This document shows positions 42,168-51,099 of a stretch of DNA of 64,000 bases, piece after piece. The notes under the pieces were generated by a model that searched no databases, had not been told where the DNA came from, and worked only from the letters and a program-made list of their open reading frames with translations. Source of the stretch: an uncultured Desulfobacterales bacterium (GTDB lineage Bacteria; Desulfobacterota; Desulfobacteria; Desulfobacterales; JAHEIW01); NCBI GenBank assembly GCA_947259495.1, contig CAMYLV010000013.1, forward strand, positions 82,078 to 146,077, given 5' to 3'. Position 1 is the stretch's first letter. Every line of letters starts with the position of its first letter. Position numbers and translations under genes: made by a program.

Positions 42168-43139
42168 ATGCTCGTACTCGGCTTTCAGGGAAGTCCGCGA
42201 AGAAAAGGGAATACATCTTTTTTGCTTGCCACCTTTATGCAGGCCGCAGAAAAACTGGGCGCTCAAACCCGGATCGTTGAGGTCACCCGCAAAAATATCA
42301 TCCCCTGCAAGGAACTCGTGGTCTGTGAAAAAAAAGGATACTGCCCGATCGATGATGATGTCAAAGCCGAAATTTACCCGTTGATCCGGCAGGCCGAAGT
42401 CGTCGTATTGGCCACCCCCATTTTCTTTTTTAATATGACAGCTCAGCTCAAAGCTGTTGTCGATCGCTGCCAGTTGTTCTGGGCACGAAAATATAGGTTA
42501 AAGTTAACCGATCCCGCACGGAAGACCAAACGCGGGTTTCTTCTTTCGGTGGGTGCCAGTAAAGGCAAAAGTCTTTTTGAAGGTCTGCAACTGACGGCCA
42601 AATATTTCTTCGATGCCATCGATGCACGCTTTGACGGCAGCCTGACCTACCACGAGATCGAAGGCCCCAAGGATATGGCCCACCACGCGACTGTAACGGC
42701 GGACGTTGAAAAAGCGGCCGCTGATCTCATCGGGCCTCTGATCGGCAGAAAAAAAATATTGTTTGCCTGCCGCGAAAACGCCTGCCGCAGCCAGATGGCC
42801 AGTGCCTTTGCCCAATCTCTGGCCGGGGATAAAATCGAAGTGCTCACCGGCGGCAGCCAACCGGCTGAAAAAATTAATCCGGATATGGTCAAGGCCATGC
42901 AAGAAAAAGGTCTCGACATGGCGTTTCGAACACCGCAGAGTATCGAGTCCGCCATATCAGGCAATCGCCCGGAAGTCATCGTCACTATGGGGTGCGGCGA
43001 AGAATGCCCCTTTGTGCCCGGAGCACAGATGCTGGACTGGGATCTGGCGGATCCGGCCGGCAAACCGCTTGAATTCATGCGCTCGGTCCGTGATGAAATC
43101 GAAAAAAGAGTACAGAAATTAATTCAGGAATTGGTTTAA
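42168..43139 (+). CDS. Flavoprotein-arsenate reductase fusion
   Basis: A 323-residue two-domain protein. Residues 1-185 are an NADPH-dependent FMN reductase/iron-sulfur-flavoprotein-like domain (VLGFQGSPRRKGNTSFLL, LATPIFFFNMTAQLKAVVDR, with CKELVVCEKKGYCPI). Residues 190-323 are a low-molecular-weight phosphatase-type arsenate reductase (FACRENACRSQMASAF with the C-x5-R loop, and VTMGCGEECPFVPGAQ with two further cysteines). A flavin domain joined to a thiol-dependent arsenate reductase suggests that electrons are supplied inside one chain. The ATG lies three bases after the cytochrome stop and has a poor ribosome site, so coupling is likely. Confidence 0.82.
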   Translation: MLVLGFQGSPRRKGNTSFLLATFMQAAEKLGAQTRIVEVTRKNIIPCKELVVCEKKGYCPIDDDVKAEIYPLIRQAEVVVLATPIFFFNMTAQLKAVVDRCQLFWARKYRLKLTDPARKTKRGFLLSVGASKGKSLFEGLQLTAKYFFDAIDARFDGSLTYHEIEGPKDMAHHATVTADVEKAAADLIGPLIGRKKILFACRENACRSQMASAFAQSLAGDKIEVLTGGSQPAEKINPDMVKAMQEKGLDMAFRTPQSIESAISGNRPEVIVTMGCGEECPFVPGAQMLDWDLADPAGKPLEFMRSVRDEIEKRVQKLIQELV

Positions 43140-43157
43140 TTAACCTGAAATTATTAT

Positions 43158-43247
43158 CTCACGCAAAGCCGCAACGCTCGCTAAGAAAAATAGTTTTTAA
43201 TCATAAATGTCTCACAAAATCTTGGCGCCTTTGCGTCTTGGCGTGAG
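43158..43247. repeat. CGCAAAG/CTTTGCG inverted repeat
   Basis: The arm CTCACGCAAAGCCGCAACG (from 43158) faces CGCCTTTGCGTCTTGGCGTGAG (to 43247), an imperfect palindrome. A matching segment TTGCGGCTTTGCGTGAG occurs at about 33386-33402. Its place is between the fusion gene and rubredoxin. Confidence 0.6.
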
Positions 43248-43268
43248 GCTATCATTTGAGGAGGATAA

Positions 43269-43448
43269 ATGGCTGAACCGCATGAAATGTATCAATGCCA
43301 GACCGTTAACTGCGGATATATTTATGATCCCGACAGAGGTGACCGCAGGGGGAAAATCCCCAAGGGCACCGCGTTTAAAGACCTGCCGGATGACTGGAAA
43401 TGTCCGGTCTGCGGCGCCGGCAAAAAAATGTTTAAAGCGCTGTGTTGA
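43269..43448 (+). CDS. Rubredoxin with extended first knuckle (Rd-2 type)
   Basis: A 59-residue rubredoxin. The second knuckle CPVCGAG is usual, but the first is [13 protein letters not shown], a C-x4-C spacing in place of C-x2-C. This enlarged loop is known from rubredoxin-2 of Desulfovibrio desulfuricans. GAGGAGGATAA precedes the ATG. The TGA stop is followed by a further 46 codons open in the same frame (to a TAA at about 43585). The protein probably passes electrons to rubrerythrin, superoxide reductase or the flavodiiron protein. Confidence 0.88.
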   Translation: MAEPHEMYQCQTVNCGYIYDPDRGDRRGKIPKGTAFKDLPDDWKCPVCGAGKKMFKALC

Positions 43449-43597
43449 TCAAATTCATCAGAAGCTATATCAAAAATAGACTTGAAACTGTTCAATGAAC
43501 AGGTTAAAAAAAATTGGGCATCAAATTGGAAGGAAGGTCGCCAGTTTTTGTATGACGGCTTTACCGGTACCAACTCATTAACATAAGGAGGATTATA

Positions 43598-43756
43598 ATG
43601 GACAGGTATGTATGTTCGATCTGCGGGTATGTTTACGATCCAGAACAGGGGGATCCAGACAACGGTGTGGCCCCCGGCACCAAGTGGGAAGATGTGCCGG
43701 ATGATTGGGAATGCCCGGTGTGCGGAGCTTCCAAGGCCGATTTTGAAAAAGAATAA
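43598..43756 (+). CDS. rub: Rubredoxin
   Basis: A 52-residue classical rubredoxin, with [16 protein letters not shown] and [12 protein letters not shown] holding one iron by four cysteines. AAGGAGGATTATA precedes the ATG. It lies upstream of the flavodiiron protein FprA, its usual partner in oxygen or NO reduction, and is followed by a strong hairpin. Confidence 0.96.
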   Translation: MDRYVCSICGYVYDPEQGDPDNGVAPGTKWEDVPDDWECPVCGASKADFEKE

Positions 43757-43796
43757 TTAACCAACTGTCATCAGACCTTTAAGCATAAGCCAATTC

Positions 43797-43841
43797 GATG
43801 CCCTTTTAGGCCGACAAATATGCGCGGATTAAAAGGGCATC
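43797..43841 (+). terminator. Hairpin terminator after rubredoxin
   Basis: GATGCCCTTTTA and TAAAAGGGCATC form a perfect 12-base-pair stem with a 21-base loop, followed by AATTGTTTTTG. It probably ends the rubredoxin transcript, so fprA would have its own promoter. Confidence 0.7.
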
Positions 43842-43851
43842 AATTGTTTTT

Positions 43852-43906
43852 GCAACCTGTTGCAAACGTCGTAAAATCTGCTGTTTGACTCTTTTACGCA
43901 GGTTGC
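43852..43906. other. Small nested palindrome upstream of fprA
   Basis: GCAACCTG/CAGGTTGC outer arms and GTAAAA/TTTTAC inner arms with a one-sided 11-base bulge. It follows the terminator directly and may be another structured element. Confidence 0.55.
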
Positions 43907-44011
43907 GCCGCCTGTAAACATGTTTATGTTTTGTCCTTGTGTCGGATCATCAATAAAAATTTAATATCGCACGAACCAGAGCAAAACGGCTTAAATCACC
44001 TGGAGAGGGAT

Positions 44012-45196
44012 ATGGAACCACTAGAAATTGCACCCGGTGTTTATGATGTGGGTGTCATCGACTGGAATATACGGGACTTTCACGGCTATTCGACTGATTT
44101 GGGGACGACCTACAATTCATTTTTGATCGTTGATGAGAAAATTGCATTGCTCGATACGGTTAAAAAGGAATTTGCAGACCAACTGCTGGAAAATATTTCC
44201 GCAATTGTTGACCCTAAAAAGATTGACTATGTCATCAGCAACCACACCGAACTCGACCATTCCGGCGGGTTAGCCCGGGTCATGCACCGGATTGGAGAAA
44301 ACAAGCCGTTGTTTTGCTCAAAAATGGGGCACAAAAATTTGCCGCGCCATTTTGCACGCAACTGGAACTACCATCCCGTCGAGACCGGCCAGGAGCTGAA
44401 TCTGGGAAGCAAAACACTCAGTTTTATGGAAACCCGGATGGTTCACTGGCCCGATAGCATGTTTACCTATTTAAAAGAGGACAAGGTTCTTTTTTCCAGC
44501 GATGGGTTCGGCCAGCACTTTGCAGGTCCCGAGCGGTTCGACGATCAGGTCGGAGATTCGATCATGATCCACGCGAAGAAATACTTTGCAAACATTTTGC
44601 TGCTGTATGTCCCGTTAATAAAAAAATACCTTCAAAATGTTATCGATGCGGGTATGGAATTTAACATGATCTGCCCTGACCATGGGATCATCTGGCGCAA
44701 GAACCCGTCCAAAATTATTAATGCCTACATAAAATGGTGCCAGCAAGAACCGGACAAAAAGGCGGTGGTCATATACGATACCATGTGGCACAGCACCGAA
44801 AAAATGGCTGAAGCCATTGCCGCCGGCATCAATAAAGAAGGGGTGCCGACCAAGCCTTTGCATCTGAGAAAATGGCACCGCAGTGAAGTGATGACAGAAG
44901 TCTTCGATGCCAGGGCAGTGGTGGTTGGCGGACCGACCCTCAACAACGGACTGTTTCCATCGCTGGCAGATTTTTTATGCTACATGAAAGGGTTAAAGCC
45001 TTTAAATAAAATCGGCGCCGCATTTGGGTCCTACGGCTGGAGTGGTGAGTCTGTAAAGATCATCACCCAGGAGCTCGAGGCAATGAAATTTAATATGATC
45101 GATCCGGGTTTAAAAATACAGTATGTTCCTGACAAACAGGGCATTGAAATTTGCTACGAGTATGGCCGCAAAATTGGAAAAGCGGTTAACGAATAA
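44012..45196 (+). CDS. fprA: Flavodiiron protein (FprA/rubredoxin-oxygen oxidoreductase)
   Basis: A 394-residue flavodiiron protein that reduces oxygen to water or NO to N2O in the cytoplasm. The diiron site is in NHTELDHSGG (H-x-E-x-D-H) with further ligands in MVHWPDSMF, FSSDGFGQHF and CPDHGIIW. The C-terminal flavodoxin domain has IYDTMWHSTEKMAEA and FGSYGWSGESVK. The start at 44012 follows GGAGAGGG; an in-frame ATG at 43931 is not preferred. The electron donor is probably the rubredoxin upstream. A one-cluster ferredoxin begins two bases after the stop. Confidence 0.95.
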   Translation: MEPLEIAPGVYDVGVIDWNIRDFHGYSTDLGTTYNSFLIVDEKIALLDTVKKEFADQLLENISAIVDPKKIDYVISNHTELDHSGGLARVMHRIGENKPLFCSKMGHKNLPRHFARNWNYHPVETGQELNLGSKTLSFMETRMVHWPDSMFTYLKEDKVLFSSDGFGQHFAGPERFDDQVGDSIMIHAKKYFANILLLYVPLIKKYLQNVIDAGMEFNMICPDHGIIWRKNPSKIINAYIKWCQQEPDKKAVVIYDTMWHSTEKMAEAIAAGINKEGVPTKPLHLRKWHRSEVMTEVFDARAVVVGGPTLNNGLFPSLADFLCYMKGLKPLNKIGAAFGSYGWSGESVKIITQELEAMKFNMIDPGLKIQYVPDKQGIEICYEYGRKIGKAVNE

Positions 45197-45197
45197 A

Positions 45198-45386
45198 ATG
45201 AAAGCCCCGATTGTTGAACTCAGTGATTGTATCGTCTGCGGTGTATGCGTGGAAACATGTCCCCAGGTGTTCCGGTTAAATGATACCGGTTATATCGAGG
45301 TTGTTGATTTGGCCGTCTATCCCGAACCTGAGGTAAATGACGCCATAAAATATTGCCCGGTTGACTGTATACACTGGGACTCCTAA
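45198..45386 (+). CDS. Single-cluster ferredoxin
   Basis: A 62-residue ferredoxin with CIVCGVCVETCPQVF and a later CPVDCI, the Cys-x2-Cys-x2-Cys...Cys-Pro pattern of one [4Fe-4S] cluster. The ATG lies two bases after the FprA stop with no separate ribosome site, so translation is coupled and it may feed or receive electrons from FprA. A small hairpin (TACCTG/CAGGTA) begins at its stop codon. Confidence 0.9.
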   Translation: MKAPIVELSDCIVCGVCVETCPQVFRLNDTGYIEVVDLAVYPEPEVNDAIKYCPVDCIHWDS

Positions 45387-45415
45387 TACCTGGAGTTGCA
45401 TGAAAATTCAGGTAT
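45386..45415. repeat. Reduced TACCTG hairpin after the ferredoxin stop
   Basis: ATACCTG (45386-45392) and CAGGTAT (45409-45415) enclose TTGCATGAAAATT, words also present in the arms of the archease-rtcB palindrome. It looks like a shrunken copy in the same stop-adjacent position. Confidence 0.7.
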
Positions 45416-45434
45416 CATAGTTAAAAATTTAATT

Positions 45435-46130
45435 ATGAGGAAGAACCAACAGACGGGGCGTCAACTTAAAATTGAGATTCAACAGCTTCTCCTGCAAAAA
45501 GACTTCGAAAGAGGACTGGCAGATATTGCCGGTGTACCGGCCAGAAGAGCCGTCAACCCTCTTTTTTCATTTTTGTGCAGTGTCGATGAAACCCTGAAAT
45601 GGCGGTCGGTAACCGCTATGGGAGAAGTTGTCGACAGGCTGGCTGCGGCGGACATCGAGTCTGCCCGGGTGATCATGCGCCGATTGATGTGGCACCTCAA
45701 CGATGAATCCGGGGGGATTGGCTGGGGGTGTCCGGAGGCTATGGGGGAGATCATGGCTCGCAATGAGAAGCTGGCTGATGAATTCTGGTGTATATTGATC
45801 TCTTATATCCAGCCCGATGGAAACTTCCTTGAACATAAAACCCTGCAACGGGGCCTATTATGGGGAATCGGTCGACTGGCGCACGCACGGCCGCACCTTT
45901 TAAAGGATGCCGCCGAATACCTGCATCCTTTTATGCAGGCCGGCGACCCTTATTTGCGCGGCCTGGCCACCTGGGCTGCTGGTGCTTTGCAAAACACACG
46001 CACCCAGAAACTGCTTAATGGCTTAAAGGCCGATATGGCAGAATTAAACATCTACGTTGATCGGCAGATGACCTCATGTTCGGTGGCTGAACTGGCCATA
46101 ACCGCGCTGGAAAAAGCACATAAATCATGA
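45435..46130 (+). CDS. DVU0298-type HEAT-repeat protein
   Basis: About 231 residues of helical repeats (KWRSVTAMGEVVDRLAA, GGIGWGCPEAMGEIMA, LQRGLLWGIGRLAHAR, YLRGLATWAAGALQ). These match the DVU0298 family known from Desulfovibrio, in which HEAT-like repeats make a curved scaffold. The biochemical role is unknown. The start is unsure: ATG 45435 or 45396, neither with a good ribosome site, the latter inside the hairpin repeat. It follows the FprA-ferredoxin pair on the same strand. Confidence 0.75.
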   Translation: MRKNQQTGRQLKIEIQQLLLQKDFERGLADIAGVPARRAVNPLFSFLCSVDETLKWRSVTAMGEVVDRLAAADIESARVIMRRLMWHLNDESGGIGWGCPEAMGEIMARNEKLADEFWCILISYIQPDGNFLEHKTLQRGLLWGIGRLAHARPHLLKDAAEYLHPFMQAGDPYLRGLATWAAGALQNTRTQKLLNGLKADMAELNIYVDRQMTSCSVAELAITALEKAHKS

Positions 46131-46340
46131 CCCGCCGCCAGTAGATAGCGTTGCTCCGTTTCATTCTAACTGCTCATAGATAATCGATCTACGGCTGTTT
46201 CGTTTGTTGCAACACCACTTGAAGACCGCCGAAGCATCCATGCCGTCCCGCTTGTAAACTCTGAAATGGATTATTATATTAGGACCTGCGCGAAAGCTGT
46301 GGATTCGGCGCAGCAGCAAATCACCTCAGAGGAAATTCAG

Positions 46341-47144
46341 ATGAAATGGACGCCGGAGGCCGAAGAAGCCATCAAAAAAGTTCCTTTTTTCGTTCGCAAA
46401 CGCGTGCGGACCCGCGTCGAGAAAGAGGCTGAAGCGGCCGGCAATCCCCTGGTTTCATTGACAGATGTAAAGGCGACTCAGGCCCGTTATCTTGCCAATA
46501 TGAGTTCAGAAATCAAGGGTTATCAAATTGAGACTTGCTTCGGGCCCAGTGGATGCCCCAACCGCGCCATCATCAGCGATCAACTGGAAGCCCGGATTGA
46601 AGCCGATGTTCAGAAAGAAGATTTACTCGGTTTTTTAAAGCAACATGTAAAGGGTGATCTTAAATTTCATCATGAATTTCGAATCACCCTGGCGGACTGC
46701 CCGAATGCATGCTCCCAGCCGCAAATAAAAGACATCGGAATCATCGGCGCCTGTGCACCTGTCGTAACCGACGCGCCCTGTTCATTATGTGAGGCGTGCG
46801 TTGAAGCTTGCAAGGAAGATGCTATTCGTATTGATACCGCAAAAGAAGTCCCGGTCATCGATGATGATTTGTGCCTCAAGTGCGGCAAGTGTATTCCGGC
46901 ATGTCCGACCGGCACGCTGGCGGAAGGTCAAAAAGGATTTCGCGTCCAGCTGGGCGGAAAGCTCGGCCGGCATCCCCAGCTTGCCAAAGAGCTGCCCGGT
47001 GTTTACAGTGCAGAGCAGGTGCGACTGATTGTTAAAGATTGTATTCGCTTTTATAAACAGCACAGCAAACTTGGCAGACGCTTTGCGCAAATTCTGCAAC
47101 CAGCGGATATTGAAGCGATTGCCAGACGTTATCCGGAAATCTAA
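46341..47144 (+). CDS. PCP_red/siroheme domain ferredoxin
   Basis: A 267-residue protein in three parts. Residues 1-50 are a PCP_red domain (WTPEAEEAIKKVPFFVRKRV), known from light-independent protochlorophyllide reductase. Residues 70-145 have the siroheme-[4Fe-4S] site of nitrite/sulfite reductases: CFGPSGC (C-x5-C) and CPNAC (C-x3-C). Residues 155-205 are a two-cluster ferredoxin (CSLCEACVEACKEDA, CLKCGKCIPACPTGT). It could be a small assimilatory-type or electron-transfer sulfite reductase, comparable to AsrC. AGAGGAAATTC precedes the start at 46341. It stands before copper and sulfate-assimilation-related genes. Confidence 0.82.
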   Translation: MKWTPEAEEAIKKVPFFVRKRVRTRVEKEAEAAGNPLVSLTDVKATQARYLANMSSEIKGYQIETCFGPSGCPNRAIISDQLEARIEADVQKEDLLGFLKQHVKGDLKFHHEFRITLADCPNACSQPQIKDIGIIGACAPVVTDAPCSLCEACVEACKEDAIRIDTAKEVPVIDDDLCLKCGKCIPACPTGTLAEGQKGFRVQLGGKLGRHPQLAKELPGVYSAEQVRLIVKDCIRFYKQHSKLGRRFAQILQPADIEAIARRYPEI

Positions 47145-47167
47145 CCAAACAAGGGAGGTTTTTCAAC

Positions 47168-47371
47168 ATGACTCAAAAAACATTTTCAATCCCCGGCATA
47201 TCGTGCGGTCACTGTGTTAATGCTATCAAAACCGAATTGACGGAACTCGATGGGGTTTCAAAGGTAGAAGGAAACATCGAAGGTAAAAGTGTCGAGGTGG
47301 AATGGGACGCTCCGGCCACCGAAGAGATGATTAAGAATAAGTTAACCGAAATCAATTATCCGGCCGTCTAA
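47168..47371 (+). CDS. copZ: Heavy-metal-associated (HMA) copper chaperone
   Basis: A 67-residue HMA domain with the metal-binding ISCGHCVNAIKTEL loop. Such chaperones deliver copper to P1B-type ATPases, and CopA is encoded one gene downstream. AGGGAGG precedes the ATG. Confidence 0.88.
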   Translation: MTQKTFSIPGISCGHCVNAIKTELTELDGVSKVEGNIEGKSVEVEWDAPATEEMIKNKLTEINYPAV

Positions 47372-47408
47372 CGGAATTCGATTCAGCCTTAGATATGAGC
47401 GGAAAACA

Positions 47409-48257
47409 ATGAACTTAAATCCGTACATTTTGCGTTCAATCCAGGCGGCTATCGCCGCCGGCAATGCTATCATCGCGGTGTACCGTTCAGAGGATTTCGG
47501 AGTGGAATACAAGTCCGACAAATCCCCGTTAACCATTGCCGATCAAAAATCCCATGAAATCATAACGGGTGCTTTAAGTGACTATGATCTTCCGGTTCTC
47601 AGTGAAGAAGGCAAAGATAGGCCCTATGCGCAACGCAAAAAATGGGGGCGCTTCTGGCTTGTGGATCCGTTGGACGGGACCAAGGAATTTATCAAGCGCA
47701 ACGGCGAGTTTACGGTCAACATTGCTTTAATCGAAAATAGCCGGCCGGTACTGGGCACTATTTTCGTGCCGGATCGACATACGCTGTATTTTGCAGCGCA
47801 TGATATTGGCGCCTATAAACTCGAAGACGGCCCTTTCAAAGAACTGCAGAGCGCCGCTGCCGATTCAGACGAAGAAGCCGGCACTCTGCTCGGTCAAATT
47901 GTGGAACGATCCACCCGACTGCCCGTGCAGCACCCCCGGGACGCAGCATTGACGATTGTCGGCAGCCGCTCACACAAGACGGCCGAACTGGAGGCCTATG
48001 TCGCGGAAAAGCGCAAAGCGTTCGGCGATGTCGCGTTTATTTCGGCGGGCAGTTCGTTGAAAATCTGTCTGGTGGCAGAGGGCAAGGCGGATATATATCC
48101 GCGCTTGGGTCCCACCATGGAATGGGATACGGCTGCCGGCCAGGCAATTGCGGAGGCTGCCGGTGCCGGAGTCTACGAGTACGATACCCCCAAACCGCTG
48201 ATTTATAATAAAGAGAATCTGCTCAATCCCTGGTTTATCGTGCAGAAGGAAGTATAA
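47409..48257 (+). CDS. cysQ: 3'(2'),5'-bisphosphate nucleotidase CysQ
   Basis: A 282-residue member of the inositol-monophosphatase fold. Metal sites are visible in VLSEEGKDR, WLVDPLDGTKEFIK and EWDTAAGQAIAEAAG. CysQ removes 3'-phosphate from PAP formed during sulfate assimilation. It lies between a copper chaperone and CopA, with AGCGGA before the ATG. The location is odd for its role, although the siroheme protein upstream also concerns sulfur. Confidence 0.92.
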   Translation: MNLNPYILRSIQAAIAAGNAIIAVYRSEDFGVEYKSDKSPLTIADQKSHEIITGALSDYDLPVLSEEGKDRPYAQRKKWGRFWLVDPLDGTKEFIKRNGEFTVNIALIENSRPVLGTIFVPDRHTLYFAAHDIGAYKLEDGPFKELQSAAADSDEEAGTLLGQIVERSTRLPVQHPRDAALTIVGSRSHKTAELEAYVAEKRKAFGDVAFISAGSSLKICLVAEGKADIYPRLGPTMEWDTAAGQAIAEAAGAGVYEYDTPKPLIYNKENLLNPWFIVQKEV

Positions 48258-48324
48258 TCCATACAAGCCGGCTCGTGTGCGGCGGGAATCCCGATATCGG
48301 AACATAACCAGATAGGTAAATAAA

Positions 48325-48406
48325 CCACAGAGAGCACGAAGGACACAAAGAAAGACATATCAAAATAAGGTTAAGGTCCTTTGTGAACTTCGTGCCCTTC
48401 GTGGTG
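48325..48406. repeat. ACGAAGG/CCTTCGT inverted repeat
   Basis: Arm CCACAGAGAGCACGAAGG (from 48325) and arm CTTTGTGAACTTCGTGCCC continuing to 48406 are imperfect reverse complements around 28 bases. It lies between cysQ and copA. Words of this kind are widespread in many genomes with unknown purpose. Confidence 0.65.
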
Positions 48407-48436
48407 AAATAAACAATCAATACCGGATCACAAAGT

Positions 48437-50884
48437 ATGTCTGACGACAAAATCACCCTGCCGGTAACAGGTATGACCTGTGCCAACTGTGCCATGAACA
48501 TCGAACGCACGCTTAAAAAACTGAGCGGCGTTTCCGATGCACAGGTTAACTTTGCCGCCGAACGGGCCGCCGTCTCATTTGACCCAGAGCAGCTGCACGT
48601 CAAAGATGTCATTACTCAGATCAAAGGATCGGGATTTTCGGTTCCCACCCAAAAGATGGAGCTGGCGGTTACCGGCATGACCTGCGCCAACTGTGCCGCC
48701 AACATTGAACGCGCTTTAAACAAGAAGGTTTCGGGGGTTGTTAAGGCCAGTGCAAATTTTGCCAGCGAGCGCGTCGCATTAGAATATATTCCGGGAGTCG
48801 CCGATCTGCCGGATATGATCCGGGCCATTGAAGCTGCCGGCTACGGCGTCATTACGCCTGAGGATACTTCAGACGAGGAGGATGCCGAACAACACGCCCG
48901 TGAGGCTGAAATCCGGGATCAAACCCGGAAATTTATCGTTGGTGTTATCTTTGCGCTACCCCTGTTTGTTTTTAGCATGGCCAGGGATTTCAACCTCATA
49001 GGTGCCTGGAGCCATGCGGCCTGGGTCAACTGGTTTTTCTGGGCGCTGGCCACACCGGTGCAGTTCTATACCGGCTGGGATTATTATATCAACGGATTTA
49101 AAAGCCTTAAAAATAAAAGCGCCAACATGGATGTTCTGGTCGCCATGGGTTCTTCGGTGGCTTATTTTTATTCGCTGGCACTGCTCATTTTCCCGGTCCT
49201 GGGTCAACACGTTTATTTTGAAACCTCAGCCGTCATCATCACCCTGATCAAACTCGGCAAGATGCTGGAATCCAGAACCAAAGGGCGCACCGGCGGGGCT
49301 ATTCGTAAATTGATCGGCCTGAGACCTAAAACCGCCACGATAATTGAAAATGATGCTGAAAAAGAGATCCCCATCGCCCGGGTCCAGCTGGAAGATACGG
49401 TGCTGGTCCGCCCGGGTGAGCGCATACCGGTGGACGGTATCGTCATCGAAGGAATCTCCTCGGTGGACGAATCCATGCTCAGCGGTGAGCCGCTGCCGGT
49501 AGACAAAGATGTTGGGGACAAAGTGGTAGGGGGTACCATAAATGGTGAAGGCCTTTTACAATTTAAGGCTGCTGCGGTGGGCAAAGATACGGTCCTGGCC
49601 CAAATCATCCGACTGGTTCAGGAAGCCCAGGGCAGCAAAGCCCCCATCCAAGCCCTGGCCGATAAGGTAGCTGCTATTTTCGTCCCGACCATCATCGGAC
49701 TGGCAATCGTGGTGTTTTTGGCCTGGTGGGGCATTTCCGGAGAATTTGTGCCCGCCATGATCCGCCTGGTGGCCGTACTCGTCATCGCCTGCCCCTGTGC
49801 ATTAGGACTGGCCACCCCGACCGCTATCATGGCCGGCACCGGCAAAGCCGCCGAAAAGGGAATTCTGTTTAAAAACAGCGAAGCATTAGAGATGGCCACC
49901 AAACTCGATACCATCGTACTGGATAAAACTGGCACCATTACCATCGGCAAGCCGACTGTGACGGATCTCATTCCAATTGAACTGCAATGCAAAACGGCAG
50001 CGGATCTGCTAAAACTGGGCGCAACCGTTGAAAAAGGCTCGGAACATCCACTTGGGAAAGCGATCGTTAGACATGCTGAATCCCAGGGACTCAATCTTGC
50101 AACTCCACAGGAATTTAAAGCATCCGGCGGACGGGGGGTTCAAGCACGCATTAACGGCAGTATGGTGATGGTGGGAAAACCCGACTGGTTCAAAGAATTG
50201 ACAATTTCCATCGAATCGATTTCCGAGCGGATTCAGCAGCTGCAATCCCAGGGCAAAACGGTGATGGTGGTCGCCCGGAACAACCAGCTTTGCGGACTGA
50301 TTGCCGTCTCCGATGCGCTTAAATCCGACTCACCGGAGGCCATTCGGGAGCTGCAGGATCAGCACCTAAAGGTGGTTATGCTTACCGGAGACAATCTGGA
50401 AACGGCACAAACCATAGGCGATCAGGTCAATATTAAGGATATCTTTGCGGAAATCAAACCGGATGAAAAATCATCCAAAGTCAAAGAATTGCAGAAAAAA
50501 GGCGAACGGGTCGGCATGGTGGGCGACGGCATCAACGATGCCCCGGCTCTGGCACAGGCCGATGTCGGGCTGGCCATTGGTACCGGCACCGATGTGGCCA
50601 TAGAAACCGCCGGAGTCATTCTTTCCAGCGGCAGCCTCAGCGGTGTGTCCCGAACCATTCGGTTAAGCCGCGCCACCATGAAAACCATCAAACAAAACCT
50701 GTTCTGGGCCTTTGGTTACAATGTGATTTTAATTCCGGTGGCCGCCGGAATCCTGTATCCCTTTGAATCTCTGCCCAATATGTTGCGCCAGCTGCACCCT
50801 ATCCTGGCCGCCCTGGCTATGGCCTTCAGCAGCGTTTCGGTGGTCACCAACTCTCTACGCCTTTATAGAACCAAAATCAGCTAA
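48437..50884 (+). CDS. copA: Copper-exporting P-type ATPase CopA
   Basis: An 815-residue P1B-type ATPase that pumps Cu+ out of the cytoplasm. Two N-terminal HMA domains have GMTCANC each. The membrane metal motif is [13 protein letters not shown], the phosphorylated Asp is in LDKTGTI, the actuator loop is LSGEPLPV, and the nucleotide and hinge motifs are [10 protein letters not shown] and [20 protein letters not shown]. Eight hydrophobic segments follow the family layout. The start has a weak ribosome site. CopZ-like and CysQ genes lie upstream on the same strand. Confidence 0.95.
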   Translation: MSDDKITLPVTGMTCANCAMNIERTLKKLSGVSDAQVNFAAERAAVSFDPEQLHVKDVITQIKGSGFSVPTQKMELAVTGMTCANCAANIERALNKKVSGVVKASANFASERVALEYIPGVADLPDMIRAIEAAGYGVITPEDTSDEEDAEQHAREAEIRDQTRKFIVGVIFALPLFVFSMARDFNLIGAWSHAAWVNWFFWALATPVQFYTGWDYYINGFKSLKNKSANMDVLVAMGSSVAYFYSLALLIFPVLGQHVYFETSAVIITLIKLGKMLESRTKGRTGGAIRKLIGLRPKTATIIENDAEKEIPIARVQLEDTVLVRPGERIPVDGIVIEGISSVDESMLSGEPLPVDKDVGDKVVGGTINGEGLLQFKAAAVGKDTVLAQIIRLVQEAQGSKAPIQALADKVAAIFVPTIIGLAIVVFLAWWGISGEFVPAMIRLVAVLVIACPCALGLATPTAIMAGTGKAAEKGILFKNSEALEMATKLDTIVLDKTGTITIGKPTVTDLIPIELQCKTAADLLKLGATVEKGSEHPLGKAIVRHAESQGLNLATPQEFKASGGRGVQARINGSMVMVGKPDWFKELTISIESISERIQQLQSQGKTVMVVARNNQLCGLIAVSDALKSDSPEAIRELQDQHLKVVMLTGDNLETAQTIGDQVNIKDIFAEIKPDEKSSKVKELQKKGERVGMVGDGINDAPALAQADVGLAIGTGTDVAIETAGVILSSGSLSGVSRTIRLSRATMKTIKQNLFWAFGYNVILIPVAAGILYPFESLPNMLRQLHPILAALAMAFSSVSVVTNSLRLYRTKIS

Positions 50885-51023
50885 CACCGAACAACAGGAT
50901 ATCAGCTCACCGTTAATACCTTGATTTATTTTTTTGGAACAAAAAATGAGATAGTTTTTGCAAGGTCAAGGAAATTTAGGGAATGGGCGGAGGCGTGCTC
51001 AATCGCAAAGAGCTAAGCGCAAA

Positions 51024-51081
51024 GCGCAGAGCGTTACAAATTGAATTTCCTTCTTTTTAATCAAAACGCTTTGCTCTATGC
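51024..51081. repeat. GCGCAGAGCG word repeat, copy 2
   Basis: GCGCAGAGCGTTACAAATTG with TTTCCTTCTTTTTA matches the block at 23811-23846. GCGCAAAGCGC-type arms on one side and CGCTTTGCTCTATGCGCC on the other form an imperfect palindrome. Confidence 0.6.
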
Positions 51082-51099
51082 GCCATGCACTTTGCTTAT

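Noticed and set aside
43446-43502. Selenocysteine insertion at the TGA of the Rd-2 type rubredoxin
   Set aside because: The only hairpin is small and 39 bases away, outside the usual bacterial SECIS distance, and rubredoxins are not known to need a C-terminal selenocysteine.
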